Of a DNA stretch of 14,903 nt, positions 7,293 to 14,142 are shown in pieces. Positions within the stretch are counted from its first letter, which is position 1, and each line of letters starts with the position of its first letter. The position numbers were made by a program, and so were the translations under genes. The DNA is from Methylococcaceae bacterium (GTDB lineage: Bacteria; Pseudomonadota; Gammaproteobacteria; Methylococcales; Methylomonadaceae). The notes below the pieces were generated by a model, which had not been told where the DNA came from, searched no databases, and worked only from the letters and a program-made list of their open reading frames with translations. The stretch spans positions 1-14,903 of the forward strand of contig CANNLO010000082.1 of NCBI GenBank assembly GCA_947505055.1. Direction: 5' to 3'.

Positions 7293-8570
7293 ATGAAAAG
7301 TAAATTAGGGCTCCTGGGGGCTTCTTTTGTCTATACTTTTTCCAGTTTAATTACGTCGGCAATTCCTTTTTTATTGTTGCCCATTTTAACCAGATTATTG
7401 ACGCCGACTGATTATGGAATAGTCGCAATGTTTGGTATTTGGTTGTCTATTCTTGGTGTGCTTGTTGGTTTAAGTGTACAAGGAGCGATTGGAGTTAAAT
7501 ATTTTGATAAAGAAACGATAAATATAAAAATCTACGTTTCAAGCTGTATGTTTATTCTGCTAACGTCAGTTTTTTTTGTTTTATTTTGTGTTGCAATTTT
7601 CAGCCAGTCAATTGAAAGATACTTATCGATACCATCTGATTGGATTTTCATTGCCATTTTGATATCAGGAATGCAATTTGTTTTTTCGATTAGGCTGTCA
7701 ATTTGGCAGGTTTCAAACCAGCCAATAAAGTATGGTGCCTTACAAATCACACAAAGCGCAATAAATGCAGCTTTATCAATTTTACTGGTTGCGCTAGTTG
7801 GACTTGCTTGGGAAGGTCGCTTAATTGCGATAGGCGTTGCAACGCTAACAGCGATGTTAATTTCTCTACATAGCTTATGGCGAGAAGGCTATCTAATTTT
7901 TAGAGTAAATTTTAATTATGTTCGAGATGCATTAAAATTCGGTGTGCCTCTCATCCCCCATGTTATTGGTGGAATGCTATTAGTTACAGTGGACAGAATT
8001 ATGCTGACAAACATGCTTGGAGTCGATTCTGCGGGGATTTATACTGTCGCATTTCAAATCGCAATGATATTGAACTTACTTACAGTTGCTATTAATCAAG
8101 CTTACGCACCTTGGCTGTATGAGCAGCTTAAAAAAGCTGAAAGTCAGCTTAACCGTAAGATTATTCGTTATACCTATTATTATTTTATTGCAGTCCTAGT
8201 ACTAGCAAGCTTATTAGGTTTGGCTGCTCCGTTGATTTTATCTGTGATGGCTGGTGATCAGTTTAGAAATAGCGGTGAAATTGTTTTTTACATTGCGATG
8301 GGTTTTGCCTTTTGTGGAATGTATTTTATGGTAACTAATTATGTGTTTTATGCCGGCGCTACTGGTAAATTGTCCCTAAATACAATTGCAGTCGGGGTGA
8401 TTAATATTATGTTGACCTTTTTATTAATAGAACAAAATGGAGTTATTGGAGCGGGGCAGAGTTTTATGATTTCGAACTTTTTGTTATTTCTGGGTACTTG
8501 GAGGTTGGCGGCTAGGCTTCACCCGATGCCTTGGTTCGGTATATGGTTTGGCCGGGATGTTTTAAAATGA
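7293..8570 (+). CDS. wzx: Wzx O-antigen/polysaccharide flippase
   Basis: A membrane protein of about 425 residues in the polysaccharide-transporter (MOP/MATE-like) superfamily that moves undecaprenyl-pyrophosphate-linked repeat units to the periplasm. From ATG 7293 the N-terminus reads as a Wzx start: SFVYTFSSLITSAIPFLLLP, then ILTRLLTPTDYGIVAMF, the characteristic loop after helix 1. Around 12 hydrophobic segments follow, with the FGVPLIPHVIGG element and the VDRIMLTNMLGVDSAGIYTVAF segment near the middle, both typical. An in-frame TTG at 7272 would add seven residues, but I prefer the ATG because it gives the usual family N-terminus; neither has a strong ribosome site. An eight-T run lies at 7570-7577. 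The stop overlaps the next gene as ATGA. Confidence 0.9.
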   Translation: MKSKLGLLGASFVYTFSSLITSAIPFLLLPILTRLLTPTDYGIVAMFGIWLSILGVLVGLSVQGAIGVKYFDKETINIKIYVSSCMFILLTSVFFVLFCVAIFSQSIERYLSIPSDWIFIAILISGMQFVFSIRLSIWQVSNQPIKYGALQITQSAINAALSILLVALVGLAWEGRLIAIGVATLTAMLISLHSLWREGYLIFRVNFNYVRDALKFGVPLIPHVIGGMLLVTVDRIMLTNMLGVDSAGIYTVAFQIAMILNLLTVAINQAYAPWLYEQLKKAESQLNRKIIRYTYYYFIAVLVLASLLGLAAPLILSVMAGDQFRNSGEIVFYIAMGFAFCGMYFMVTNYVFYAGATGKLSLNTIAVGVINIMLTFLLIEQNGVIGAGQSFMISNFLLFLGTWRLAARLHPMPWFGIWFGRDVLK

Positions 8571-9460
8571 GAAAACACATTTTAAATTTGGGATATTCTT
8601 TCTTGTCCATATTGCGCGTGCTTAGGCACTCTCATTTTCGAGTCAAGAAAGCTAGTACAGATTTGGCTTCCAATAGCTGTCTTATTTTAGGAAATGGGCC
8701 GTCACTTAAAGTGGATTTGGAGATTCTTAAAGATTCGAATAGATTACCAGATATTTGGTGCGTTAATTTCTTTGCAGATTCGGTAGATTTTGAGAGGCTA
8801 AAGCCAAAATTTTATGTTTTTGCTGACCCTGATTTTTGGTCTATAGAATCATCAGGTCAGCTAATTGCAAATAGGGAAAAACTATTTCTTTCTATTGCGA
8901 AAAAAACAAGCTGGCCTCTTACTATTTTTGTTCCATATATTTCGAAAAGGTATTTCGAGAATATATTTAGGGGGCTACCTAACATATCGCTTTCGTTTTT
9001 TAATCATGTTACGGCTTCAGGAATAAAACAAATAGTAAACTTTTTTTACGATATGGAGCTTGCAATCCCTCATGCACAGAATGTTCTTGTTCTTGTCTTA
9101 TTCCTTTCAATAAGACGGGGATATAAAAATATTTTTCTATTAGGTGCCGATCACTCTTGGCATGAAACATTAGTTCTAGATAAGGATAATCGAGTTTGTT
9201 TTAGGGATCGGCATTTTAATGATGATAATGATGAGCTAACCCCATTTTATACAGGGGGACAAGAAAAAGACACATTTACGATGTCTCAAAGTTTTAAGGC
9301 GTTTTCCCTAATGTTTGAGGGGTATTGGGAAGTTAGACGGTATGCCGAACGTATGAGCGCTCAAGTTTACAATGCGAGCTTAGTAAGTTACATCGATGCT
9401 TTTAAGAGAATCAGTTGCGCCGACCTTCTTGATATTGATTTTCGTGTAAATGATCGCTGA
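8567..9460 (+). CDS. DUF115/Maf-like protein, candidate nonulosonic (pseudaminic) acid transferase
   Basis: A 297-residue protein starting at the ATGA overlap with wzx; an earlier in-frame ATG (8531) would run 40 bases into wzx and is less likely. The first 28 residues are basic and hydrophobic. LILGNGPSLK (39-48) begins a Rossmann-like domain, followed by WCVNFFA (64-70), FYVFADPDFW (82-91) and GYKNIFLLGADHSWHE (185-200). These are the landmarks of the DUF115/MptE-like family, which includes flagellin glycosylation Maf proteins, and they also resemble GT42 sialyltransferases (GNGPSLK, then a GYKxIxLxGxD strand). With a pse pathway at the left of the locus, transfer of pseudaminic acid to the repeat unit is a reasonable inference. 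The catalytic residues cannot be assigned by eye. The gene is very AT-rich. Confidence 0.65.
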   Translation: MRKHILNLGYSFLSILRVLRHSHFRVKKASTDLASNSCLILGNGPSLKVDLEILKDSNRLPDIWCVNFFADSVDFERLKPKFYVFADPDFWSIESSGQLIANREKLFLSIAKKTSWPLTIFVPYISKRYFENIFRGLPNISLSFFNHVTASGIKQIVNFFYDMELAIPHAQNVLVLVLFLSIRRGYKNIFLLGADHSWHETLVLDKDNRVCFRDRHFNDDNDELTPFYTGGQEKDTFTMSQSFKAFSLMFEGYWEVRRYAERMSAQVYNASLVSYIDAFKRISCADLLDIDFRVNDR

Positions 9461-9511
9461 TTGTAATATGGCGAATGGATTAGGTGGAAGTTATACTTTG
9501 AGAAAATTTAA
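9461..9511 (+). other. Intergenic gap with a 15-codon ORF
   Basis: This 51-base gap holds an ATG at 9468 whose 15-codon frame ([15 protein letters not shown]) ends in a TGA overlapping the next start as ATGA (9512-9515). No homology can be judged at this length. A GAG element near 9500 could serve the next gene. No promoter or terminator is seen. Confidence 0.2.
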
Positions 9512-10237
9512 ATGAAATTATTAAAAGTATTATTAAAGAATCCAATTTCCTTATGGGTTGTTTGGATAATTAGAACTTTTTACTTCACACTTAGAAATTC
9601 AAAAATAAATTTATCAATTGGGTATTTGGCTAGATTTACAAATACCCAATTTGGGAAATACAACACACTGTATCCTGAGGCGGTACTAAATAATGTTTCG
9701 ATAGGTGATTTTTCTTATATCGGAGAAAAAAGTAGGTTGATGAATACAAATATTGGAAAGTTTTCTTGTATTGGACCAGAAGTGCTTGCAGGCTTAGGCA
9801 TGCATCCATCTCGAGAATTCGTTTCAACCCACCCAATTTTCTTCTCGCCTCTTCAGCAAGCTCAAGTTTCTTTTGTTTCAGTTTCTTGTTTTGATGAGCA
9901 TGCCCCAATTCGAATTGGAAGTGATGTTTGGATTGGAGCAAGAGCAATTATTCTTGATGGCATATCAATAAGTGACGGTGCTATTGTGGCTGCTGGTGCA
10001 GTTGTTACTAAGGATGTACCGGCATACGCGATAGTTGGCGGGGTTCCTGCCAGAGTATTGCGCTACAGATTTGATGATGAGGAAATTTCGTATTTGAAAG
10101 AGTTAAAGTGGTGGGATAAAAATGAAAACTGGTTGCGTGAAAATGCCGTCCACTTCCGCAGCATTAATACATTAATGTGTAAAGATGATGGTTCTGATTT
10201 TCCACTCTGGAATCATAGTGTAAACAGCAATATTTAA
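9512..10237 (+). CDS. Hexapeptide-repeat (left-handed beta-helix) O-acetyltransferase, CatB/NodL-like
   Basis: A 241-residue acyltransferase of the LbH class. An N-terminal basic/hydrophobic stretch (1-30) is followed by hexapeptide repeats such as [14 protein letters not shown] (61-74) and [11 protein letters not shown] (80-90). The loop [17 protein letters not shown] (96-112) holds candidate catalytic histidines at 98 and 107, as in the CatB-type xenobiotic acetyltransferases. The coil continues with [17 protein letters not shown] (134-150), [17 protein letters not shown] (154-170) and [12 protein letters not shown] (176-187). In this setting it most likely O- or N-acetylates a sugar of the repeat unit, using acetyl-CoA in the cytoplasm. 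The acceptor is unknown. It starts at an ATGA overlap with a tiny upstream frame. Confidence 0.85.
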   Translation: MKLLKVLLKNPISLWVVWIIRTFYFTLRNSKINLSIGYLARFTNTQFGKYNTLYPEAVLNNVSIGDFSYIGEKSRLMNTNIGKFSCIGPEVLAGLGMHPSREFVSTHPIFFSPLQQAQVSFVSVSCFDEHAPIRIGSDVWIGARAIILDGISISDGAIVAAGAVVTKDVPAYAIVGGVPARVLRYRFDDEEISYLKELKWWDKNENWLRENAVHFRSINTLMCKDDGSDFPLWNHSVNSNI

Positions 10238-10253
10238 GTTTAGGAGATAGAAA

Positions 10254-10355
10254 GTGGCAGCAATAAAGATTTTTGGTATACATTAAAATAATTATGAGAA
10301 GGTTGTTTTTATCAGGGATTATGCCGGAATTCCTTCAAGATGGCGCCTCGAATAA
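10254..10355 (+). pseudogene. Possible start of a decayed gene
   Basis: A perfect AGGAG site (10242-10246) sits seven bases before a GTG at 10254. The frame reads VAAIKIFGIH and stops at TAA (10284-10286). The same frame then stays open for another 22 codons (NNYEKVV onward) to TAA at 10355. A single base change (TAA to a Tyr codon) would join the two into a plausible enzyme N-terminus. I see no recognisable domain. The rest of the 10238-10412 gap has no other feature I can support. It may be the residue of a glycosyltransferase or modifying gene lost from the cluster, or an untranslated leader for the next gene. Confidence 0.35.
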
Positions 10356-10412
10356 TCTCCTTGAGAAATAAAAAGTTAAGATTCGTTGTTGATAATAATT
10401 GGGTGAATAAAA

Positions 10413-11138
10413 ATGAATATCGCAAAAAAAACTATAAAAAATACTTTCAGAAAGTTTGGATTGGACATAATTAAATTTAACCCGTCAGCTTCCCCAGTTG
10501 CTCAAATAGTATCTTCATTGTGTCATTTTAAGATTGATATGGTTTTTGATGTGGGAGCGAATATGGGGCAGTTCGCGTCCTCAATAAGGAATGCTGGATA
10601 TGCGGGAAAAATTATTTCATTTGAACCACTATCTATAGCTCATGCGAATTTGAAAATAGCAAGCGAAGGGGATGCAATGTGGGACATTCATTCTAGATGT
10701 GCATTAGGTGCTAAGAATGGAGAAATTGAAATTAATATTGCGGGTAACTCTGAGAGTAGTTCCGTACTGCCGATGCTCAATAGTCACTTGTTGGCTGCAC
10801 CATATACTGCTTATACCGGAAAAGAAATTGTTCCTTTGCTTACACTTGATTCTATTGCGTCAGATATTATATCAAGCTCAAAAAATCCATTTCTCAAAAT
10901 TGATACCCAAGGGTTTGAATGGGAAGTGTTAGATGGTGCGCTGAATGTCTTACCGCATATGCGTGGCTTACTTATTGAATTAACACTTACACCTTTATAT
11001 GATGGCCAGCATTTATGGCAAGAAATAATAAGCAGGCTGGAAAGCGAAGGATTCTATCTGTGGGGATTTCAGCAAAACTTTTTCGATCCTCGCAATGGAA
11101 GAACGCTTCAGGTAGATGGAATGTTTTTCAGGAAATAA
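10413..11138 (+). CDS. FkbM family methyltransferase
   Basis: A 241-residue SAM-dependent methyltransferase of the FkbM type. The SAM-binding motif I is MVFDVGANMGQFASSIRNAG (residues 43-62), followed by IISFEP (67-72), the acidic residue at the end of strand 2. LKIDTQGFEW (161-170) is the conserved FkbM motif. The C-terminus (FFDPRNGRTLQVDGMFFRK) also matches the family. Such enzymes O-methylate hydroxyls of sugars or related groups, and in polysaccharide loci usually act on the repeat unit or its terminal residue. The start ATG at 10413 has no strong ribosome site and is followed by A/T runs (eight A at 10424-10431). It ends 74 bases before the next glycosyltransferase. Confidence 0.88.
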   Translation: MNIAKKTIKNTFRKFGLDIIKFNPSASPVAQIVSSLCHFKIDMVFDVGANMGQFASSIRNAGYAGKIISFEPLSIAHANLKIASEGDAMWDIHSRCALGAKNGEIEINIAGNSESSSVLPMLNSHLLAAPYTAYTGKEIVPLLTLDSIASDIISSSKNPFLKIDTQGFEWEVLDGALNVLPHMRGLLIELTLTPLYDGQHLWQEIISRLESEGFYLWGFQQNFFDPRNGRTLQVDGMFFRK

Positions 11139-11141
11139 TTG

Positions 11142-11216
11142 ATGAGCTATGCTGGGGAATTTTACACACTGGTTGTCGTAGTTAACTCAGTTCTGTGGTT
11201 ATCATTAATTTTATGA
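11142..11216 (+). other. Short hydrophobic ORF overlapping the next gene (24 codons)
   Basis: An ATG at 11142 opens 24 codons that end in TGA at 11214-11216, overlapping the ATG of the next glycosyltransferase as ATGA (11213). The peptide is mostly hydrophobic after MSYAGEFYTL. It may couple translation to the next gene or be chance. There is no clear ribosome site. Confidence 0.25.
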
Positions 11217-12004
11217 GTGAATCATTTAAAATACCTTTTCACCATTTTGGCGGATTACGTATGAGAGGGGGCGGTAAAAAAATCCTGTTTGATAAGCCAC
11301 TTATAACCGTTGTTACGGTGGTTTATAATCACGTAAAGCATCTCGAAGAAGCTATTAAAAGTGTCATTAATCAAGCTTATCAAAATGTAGAGTACATCAT
11401 CATAGACGGAGGGTCGACAGATGGTACGCTGGATGTAATAAAAAAATATGAGCATGTGATTGATTACTGGATTAGCGAACCAGATGGTGGTATTTACAAC
11501 GCTATGAACAAGGGGCTCAATATTGCATCAGGTGATTGGCTTATATTTTTGGGAGCGGATGACGTGCTCGCTGATTGTTTAGTAAGCGTTTCAAGGCGAA
11601 TGAAACGTCAGGATGTGGTTTATTATGGCAATGCTGAACTAGCCTCCTCTGGAAAGTTATATGCAGGGTCTTTTAATCGATACAAGCTGATGCAGCAAAA
11701 TATTTGTCATCAGGCAATTTTTTACCCTAGATCAATTTACCTGTATAAGCGATATGAAGAGGAATATCGATGGTTGGCTGATTATAAATACAATATGGAT
11801 TTGTGGGGTGACGGGGTGAGGTTTTGCTACATCCCTGAAAAAATTGCAAGGTTTAATGATCTTGGCGCATCTAGCTCGGGAGATATTCATTTTAATTCCA
11901 TTAAAATGAATCTAATATTAAAAAAACTAGGATTTATTTTTTGGTTAATAAAGGGTGCGCGAAATTTTTTTGTTTTGTTAGTTAATGGCCAGTTAAAACT
12001 ATGA
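11213..12004 (+). CDS. Family 2 glycosyltransferase (WcaA/PGL-type)
   Basis: A cytoplasmic GT2 enzyme of 263 residues that adds one sugar to the lipid-linked repeat unit. From ATG 11213, GGLRMRGGGKK (13-23) precedes the catalytic domain; GGLR-type leaders are common in this subgroup, so the start must lie before it. A GTG at 11195 is in frame but 18 bases earlier. The GT-A core shows PLITVVTVVYN (29-39), YIIIDGGSTDGT (61-72), ISEPDGGIYNAMNKG (87-101) and the acidic metal motif IFLGADDVLA (111-120). The C-terminal ~20 residues are hydrophobic and may touch the membrane. It overlaps the putative polymerase gene as ATGA at 12001. The donor and acceptor cannot be named. Confidence 0.88.
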   Translation: MSESFKIPFHHFGGLRMRGGGKKILFDKPLITVVTVVYNHVKHLEEAIKSVINQAYQNVEYIIIDGGSTDGTLDVIKKYEHVIDYWISEPDGGIYNAMNKGLNIASGDWLIFLGADDVLADCLVSVSRRMKRQDVVYYGNAELASSGKLYAGSFNRYKLMQQNICHQAIFYPRSIYLYKRYEEEYRWLADYKYNMDLWGDGVRFCYIPEKIARFNDLGASSSGDIHFNSIKMNLILKKLGFIFWLIKGARNFFVLLVNGQLKL

Positions 12005-13008
12005 CTTCCCTACTGAAGCCATGGATGCCTTTACTGGTAAGTTTACTAATTTATTGTGCGACTCTATATATTTATGTCGTGGAGGTGAAAGGGCTGCTTA
12101 CTCTTTTTACTCTGTTACTAGGCCTGGCATTAATTTGTTTATTTACATATACCTTAAATATTGACAACCAAAAATCAAACCGATTAAAGGTTAGGATGCC
12201 CTTTCCAAGGGGTATAGCATATTTAGTAATAGCTTCAAGTCTTATCGAGTATATGGTTTTTGGTATACCGCTTATGGGTGATGGGCTATATACTGAATTT
12301 GGCTTTCCTTTAATTCATCACCTTGCTGTAACTAGTTGGTTGTTAATATTTATTTTTAAGGCGGAGTCGAATAAATTGTTGCGAAGGATATTTCTGGCGT
12401 TCGCATTATTAAATCCACTGTTAATGCTTAATCGAGATATTTTGTTGTTGACGCTATTTTGTATCATGACCATATATTTGAAAGAAAGAAAAGTGAGATT
12501 AAGGTCTTTGGTATTAATTATGCTGTTAGTGTTGATACTTTTTGGGTTGGTAGGTCAGGTCAGATCACCCTTAGCGTTAGGTATAATTTCCTTGCCGTTT
12601 TCCTTTGATACCTCCTTGGTGCCGGAGATTGTTATGTGGCCACTTATCTACATTACTAGTTCAGCTTTTAATATGTTTTACAATTTGGATCTCAAAAGTC
12701 TGGATCTTTATTGTGAGTTAATCAATGTTTTTCCTGAGGCTTATAGATGGGTCGCAGATTTTGGATATTTCGCTTTTCCAACTTTTTATTTCTTCGTTAT
12801 GTGTGGGCTAACATTTTTTAATAAAATATCTTCTATCTACGGTGAATTCTACCCTGTGTATATATATTTTGTATATCAAGCTTATATGAGTATTTTTTCA
12901 GTTAAAGTTTTTACGACTAATTCATTTTTTGTTGTAATTCTTATTGGCATCTTATTTATCATAAAAAATGCAGCAGTTCGTAAAAAGAGCGATTATGCAA
13001 CTAGCTAA
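12001..13008 (+). CDS. wzy: Putative O-antigen polymerase Wzy
   Basis: A 335-residue, strongly hydrophobic protein with about nine or ten predicted membrane segments. It polymerises repeat units in the periplasm if it is Wzy. Sequence identity between Wzy proteins is very low, so the call rests on topology and context: polytopic, 330-450 residues, in a locus with wzx and several GTs and no other candidate. Supporting details are LNRDILLL (after a membrane segment) and the loop FGLVGQVRSP, a G-x-x-R-S element like those of oligosaccharide repeat-unit polymerases, followed by a loop with WPLIYITSSAFNM. The start overlaps the upstream GT stop as ATGA. The tail overlaps the next GT start. Confidence 0.75.
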   Translation: MTSLLKPWMPLLVSLLIYCATLYIYVVEVKGLLTLFTLLLGLALICLFTYTLNIDNQKSNRLKVRMPFPRGIAYLVIASSLIEYMVFGIPLMGDGLYTEFGFPLIHHLAVTSWLLIFIFKAESNKLLRRIFLAFALLNPLLMLNRDILLLTLFCIMTIYLKERKVRLRSLVLIMLLVLILFGLVGQVRSPLALGIISLPFSFDTSLVPEIVMWPLIYITSSAFNMFYNLDLKSLDLYCELINVFPEAYRWVADFGYFAFPTFYFFVMCGLTFFNKISSIYGEFYPVYIYFVYQAYMSIFSVKVFTTNSFFVVILIGILFIIKNAAVRKKSDYATS

Positions 13009-13945
13009 CTATATTGATTTGGACTTGGTGCTTGCTATTTACAATGGAGAGAGATTTCTGCCGCAGCTCTTGGATTCACTTCATGCTCAAAGTCGTTCGG
13101 GTTGGCGGATGATTTATAGAGATGATGGCTCGGATGATAAAAGTATTCAAGTATTGCAAAATTACAATTCTTCGAACTTTAATATTATTAGAGATACATC
13201 AGTACAAGGTAATCTAGGAGTTATTGGGAATTTTTCTTGCTTGCTGCAGCAATCTGATGCCTCTTATGTAATGCTCGCAGATCAAGACGACGTTTGGTAT
13301 TCAGAAAAAATTGCCAAATCATTTGCCGCCATTCGTCAATTGGAAAGAAATGAAGCAGGTGTAATTCAGCCTGCCCTGGTTTTCACTGATGTCAATGTTG
13401 TAGACGTAGATATTAATATTCTAAGCCCATCTTTTGTGAAGATGCAGGGTTTGGAGCGGCTTCTGAAGCCCAAGTTTAATCAGTTGTTGACTCAGAATGT
13501 TGCCCCCGGTTGCACTATGATTGTAAACAGGGCGTTGCTTGATTTGGCTCTGCCAATACCAATGGAAGCTGCAATGCATGACTGGTGGTTAATGCAGGTT
13601 GCGAGTTTATTTGGTCGTATTGGATATATCGATGAACCGACGATGGCTTATCGTCAACATGGTGGAAATCAAGTTGGGGCTCCTTCCCGTAGCTTGAATG
13701 CAATGTTGCAGGATATTCGTAACGGCGGGGTGGGTTACAAGAAGCGTTTGCTGCAAGCGCAATTGCAGGCGGGCGCATTGATAGCCCGATATGCTGAAAA
13801 AATGGATAGATCCGATCTGGCTACTGCATCAGTATACGCGAGTTTGCCAACACGACCTCTGCTGCTTCGACAAATAATAGCGTGGCGATATGGATTGCGG
13901 AAGGCTGGTTTTATACGCAACGCTGGATTTTACTTCTTAATGTAG
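12995..13945 (+). CDS. Family 2 glycosyltransferase, rhamnosyltransferase-like
   Basis: A 316-residue GT2 of the type often annotated as rhamnosyltransferase. The N-terminus DLVLAIYNGERFL (10-22) is followed by MIYRDDGSDDKS (39-50), the metal motif LADQDDVWYSEKI (94-106), the MHDWWLM segment (194-200) and IDEPTMAYRQHGGNQVGA (212-229). This order fits the family well. I chose ATG 12995 because it gives the usual N-terminal spacing and only a 14-base overlap with wzy; ATG 12968 would overlap 41 bases. The gene is AT-rich at its 5' end (23% GC in 13141-13200 by hand count) and about half GC near 13500. The donor sugar is inferred only by resemblance. Confidence 0.87.
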   Translation: MQLANYIDLDLVLAIYNGERFLPQLLDSLHAQSRSGWRMIYRDDGSDDKSIQVLQNYNSSNFNIIRDTSVQGNLGVIGNFSCLLQQSDASYVMLADQDDVWYSEKIAKSFAAIRQLERNEAGVIQPALVFTDVNVVDVDINILSPSFVKMQGLERLLKPKFNQLLTQNVAPGCTMIVNRALLDLALPIPMEAAMHDWWLMQVASLFGRIGYIDEPTMAYRQHGGNQVGAPSRSLNAMLQDIRNGGVGYKKRLLQAQLQAGALIARYAEKMDRSDLATASVYASLPTRPLLLRQIIAWRYGLRKAGFIRNAGFYFLM

Positions 13946-13947
13946 GA

Positions 13948-14142
13948 GTGGTGAAGTCGGCTAGAGGTAGTGCATCTCTTGTGCTGCTTCATAATTCACC
14001 AGAAATGTTTTCTTTCCATTCCTTTCTTAATGGGCACGTAGGTGCTGAGCTTGTTGTTGTCGATAATTCGGAAGTTGCGTTATTTCAACAGCTCCAAGAT
14101 CAAGCAGCCACCACAAAAAACAGTTTAATTAGAATATTATGA
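13948..14142 (+). pseudogene. GT2-like N-terminal fragment (64 codons), possibly a remnant
   Basis: A frame beginning at GTG 13948 or 13951 (or further back at 13882, inside the preceding gene) ends in a TGA overlapping the next gene as ATGA at 14139. Its middle reads ASLVLLHNSPEMF and AELVVVDNSE, which parallels the first strands of the next GT2 (ASIVLYN and RIILVDNSP, at similar spacing). It lacks any metal-binding DxD and the rest of a GT domain. An AGGAG lies at 13944-13948, too near the 13951 GTG to be ideal. It may be the surviving N-terminus of a glycosyltransferase truncated by recombination, or a small coupled peptide. I cannot identify it further. Confidence 0.4.

Noticed and set aside
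8531..8566. Longer N-terminus for the DUF115-like protein
   Set aside because: It would overlap wzx by 40 bases; the ATGA overlap at 8567 gives a natural start and a basic N-terminus.
9636..9947. 103-codon minus-strand open frame opposite the acetyltransferase gene
   Set aside because: It overlaps clear hexapeptide repeats on the + strand and shows no plausible domain or ribosome site.
10708..10932. 74-codon + strand frame within the FkbM gene
   Set aside because: It is out of frame inside a gene with clear SAM-binding and FkbM motifs.
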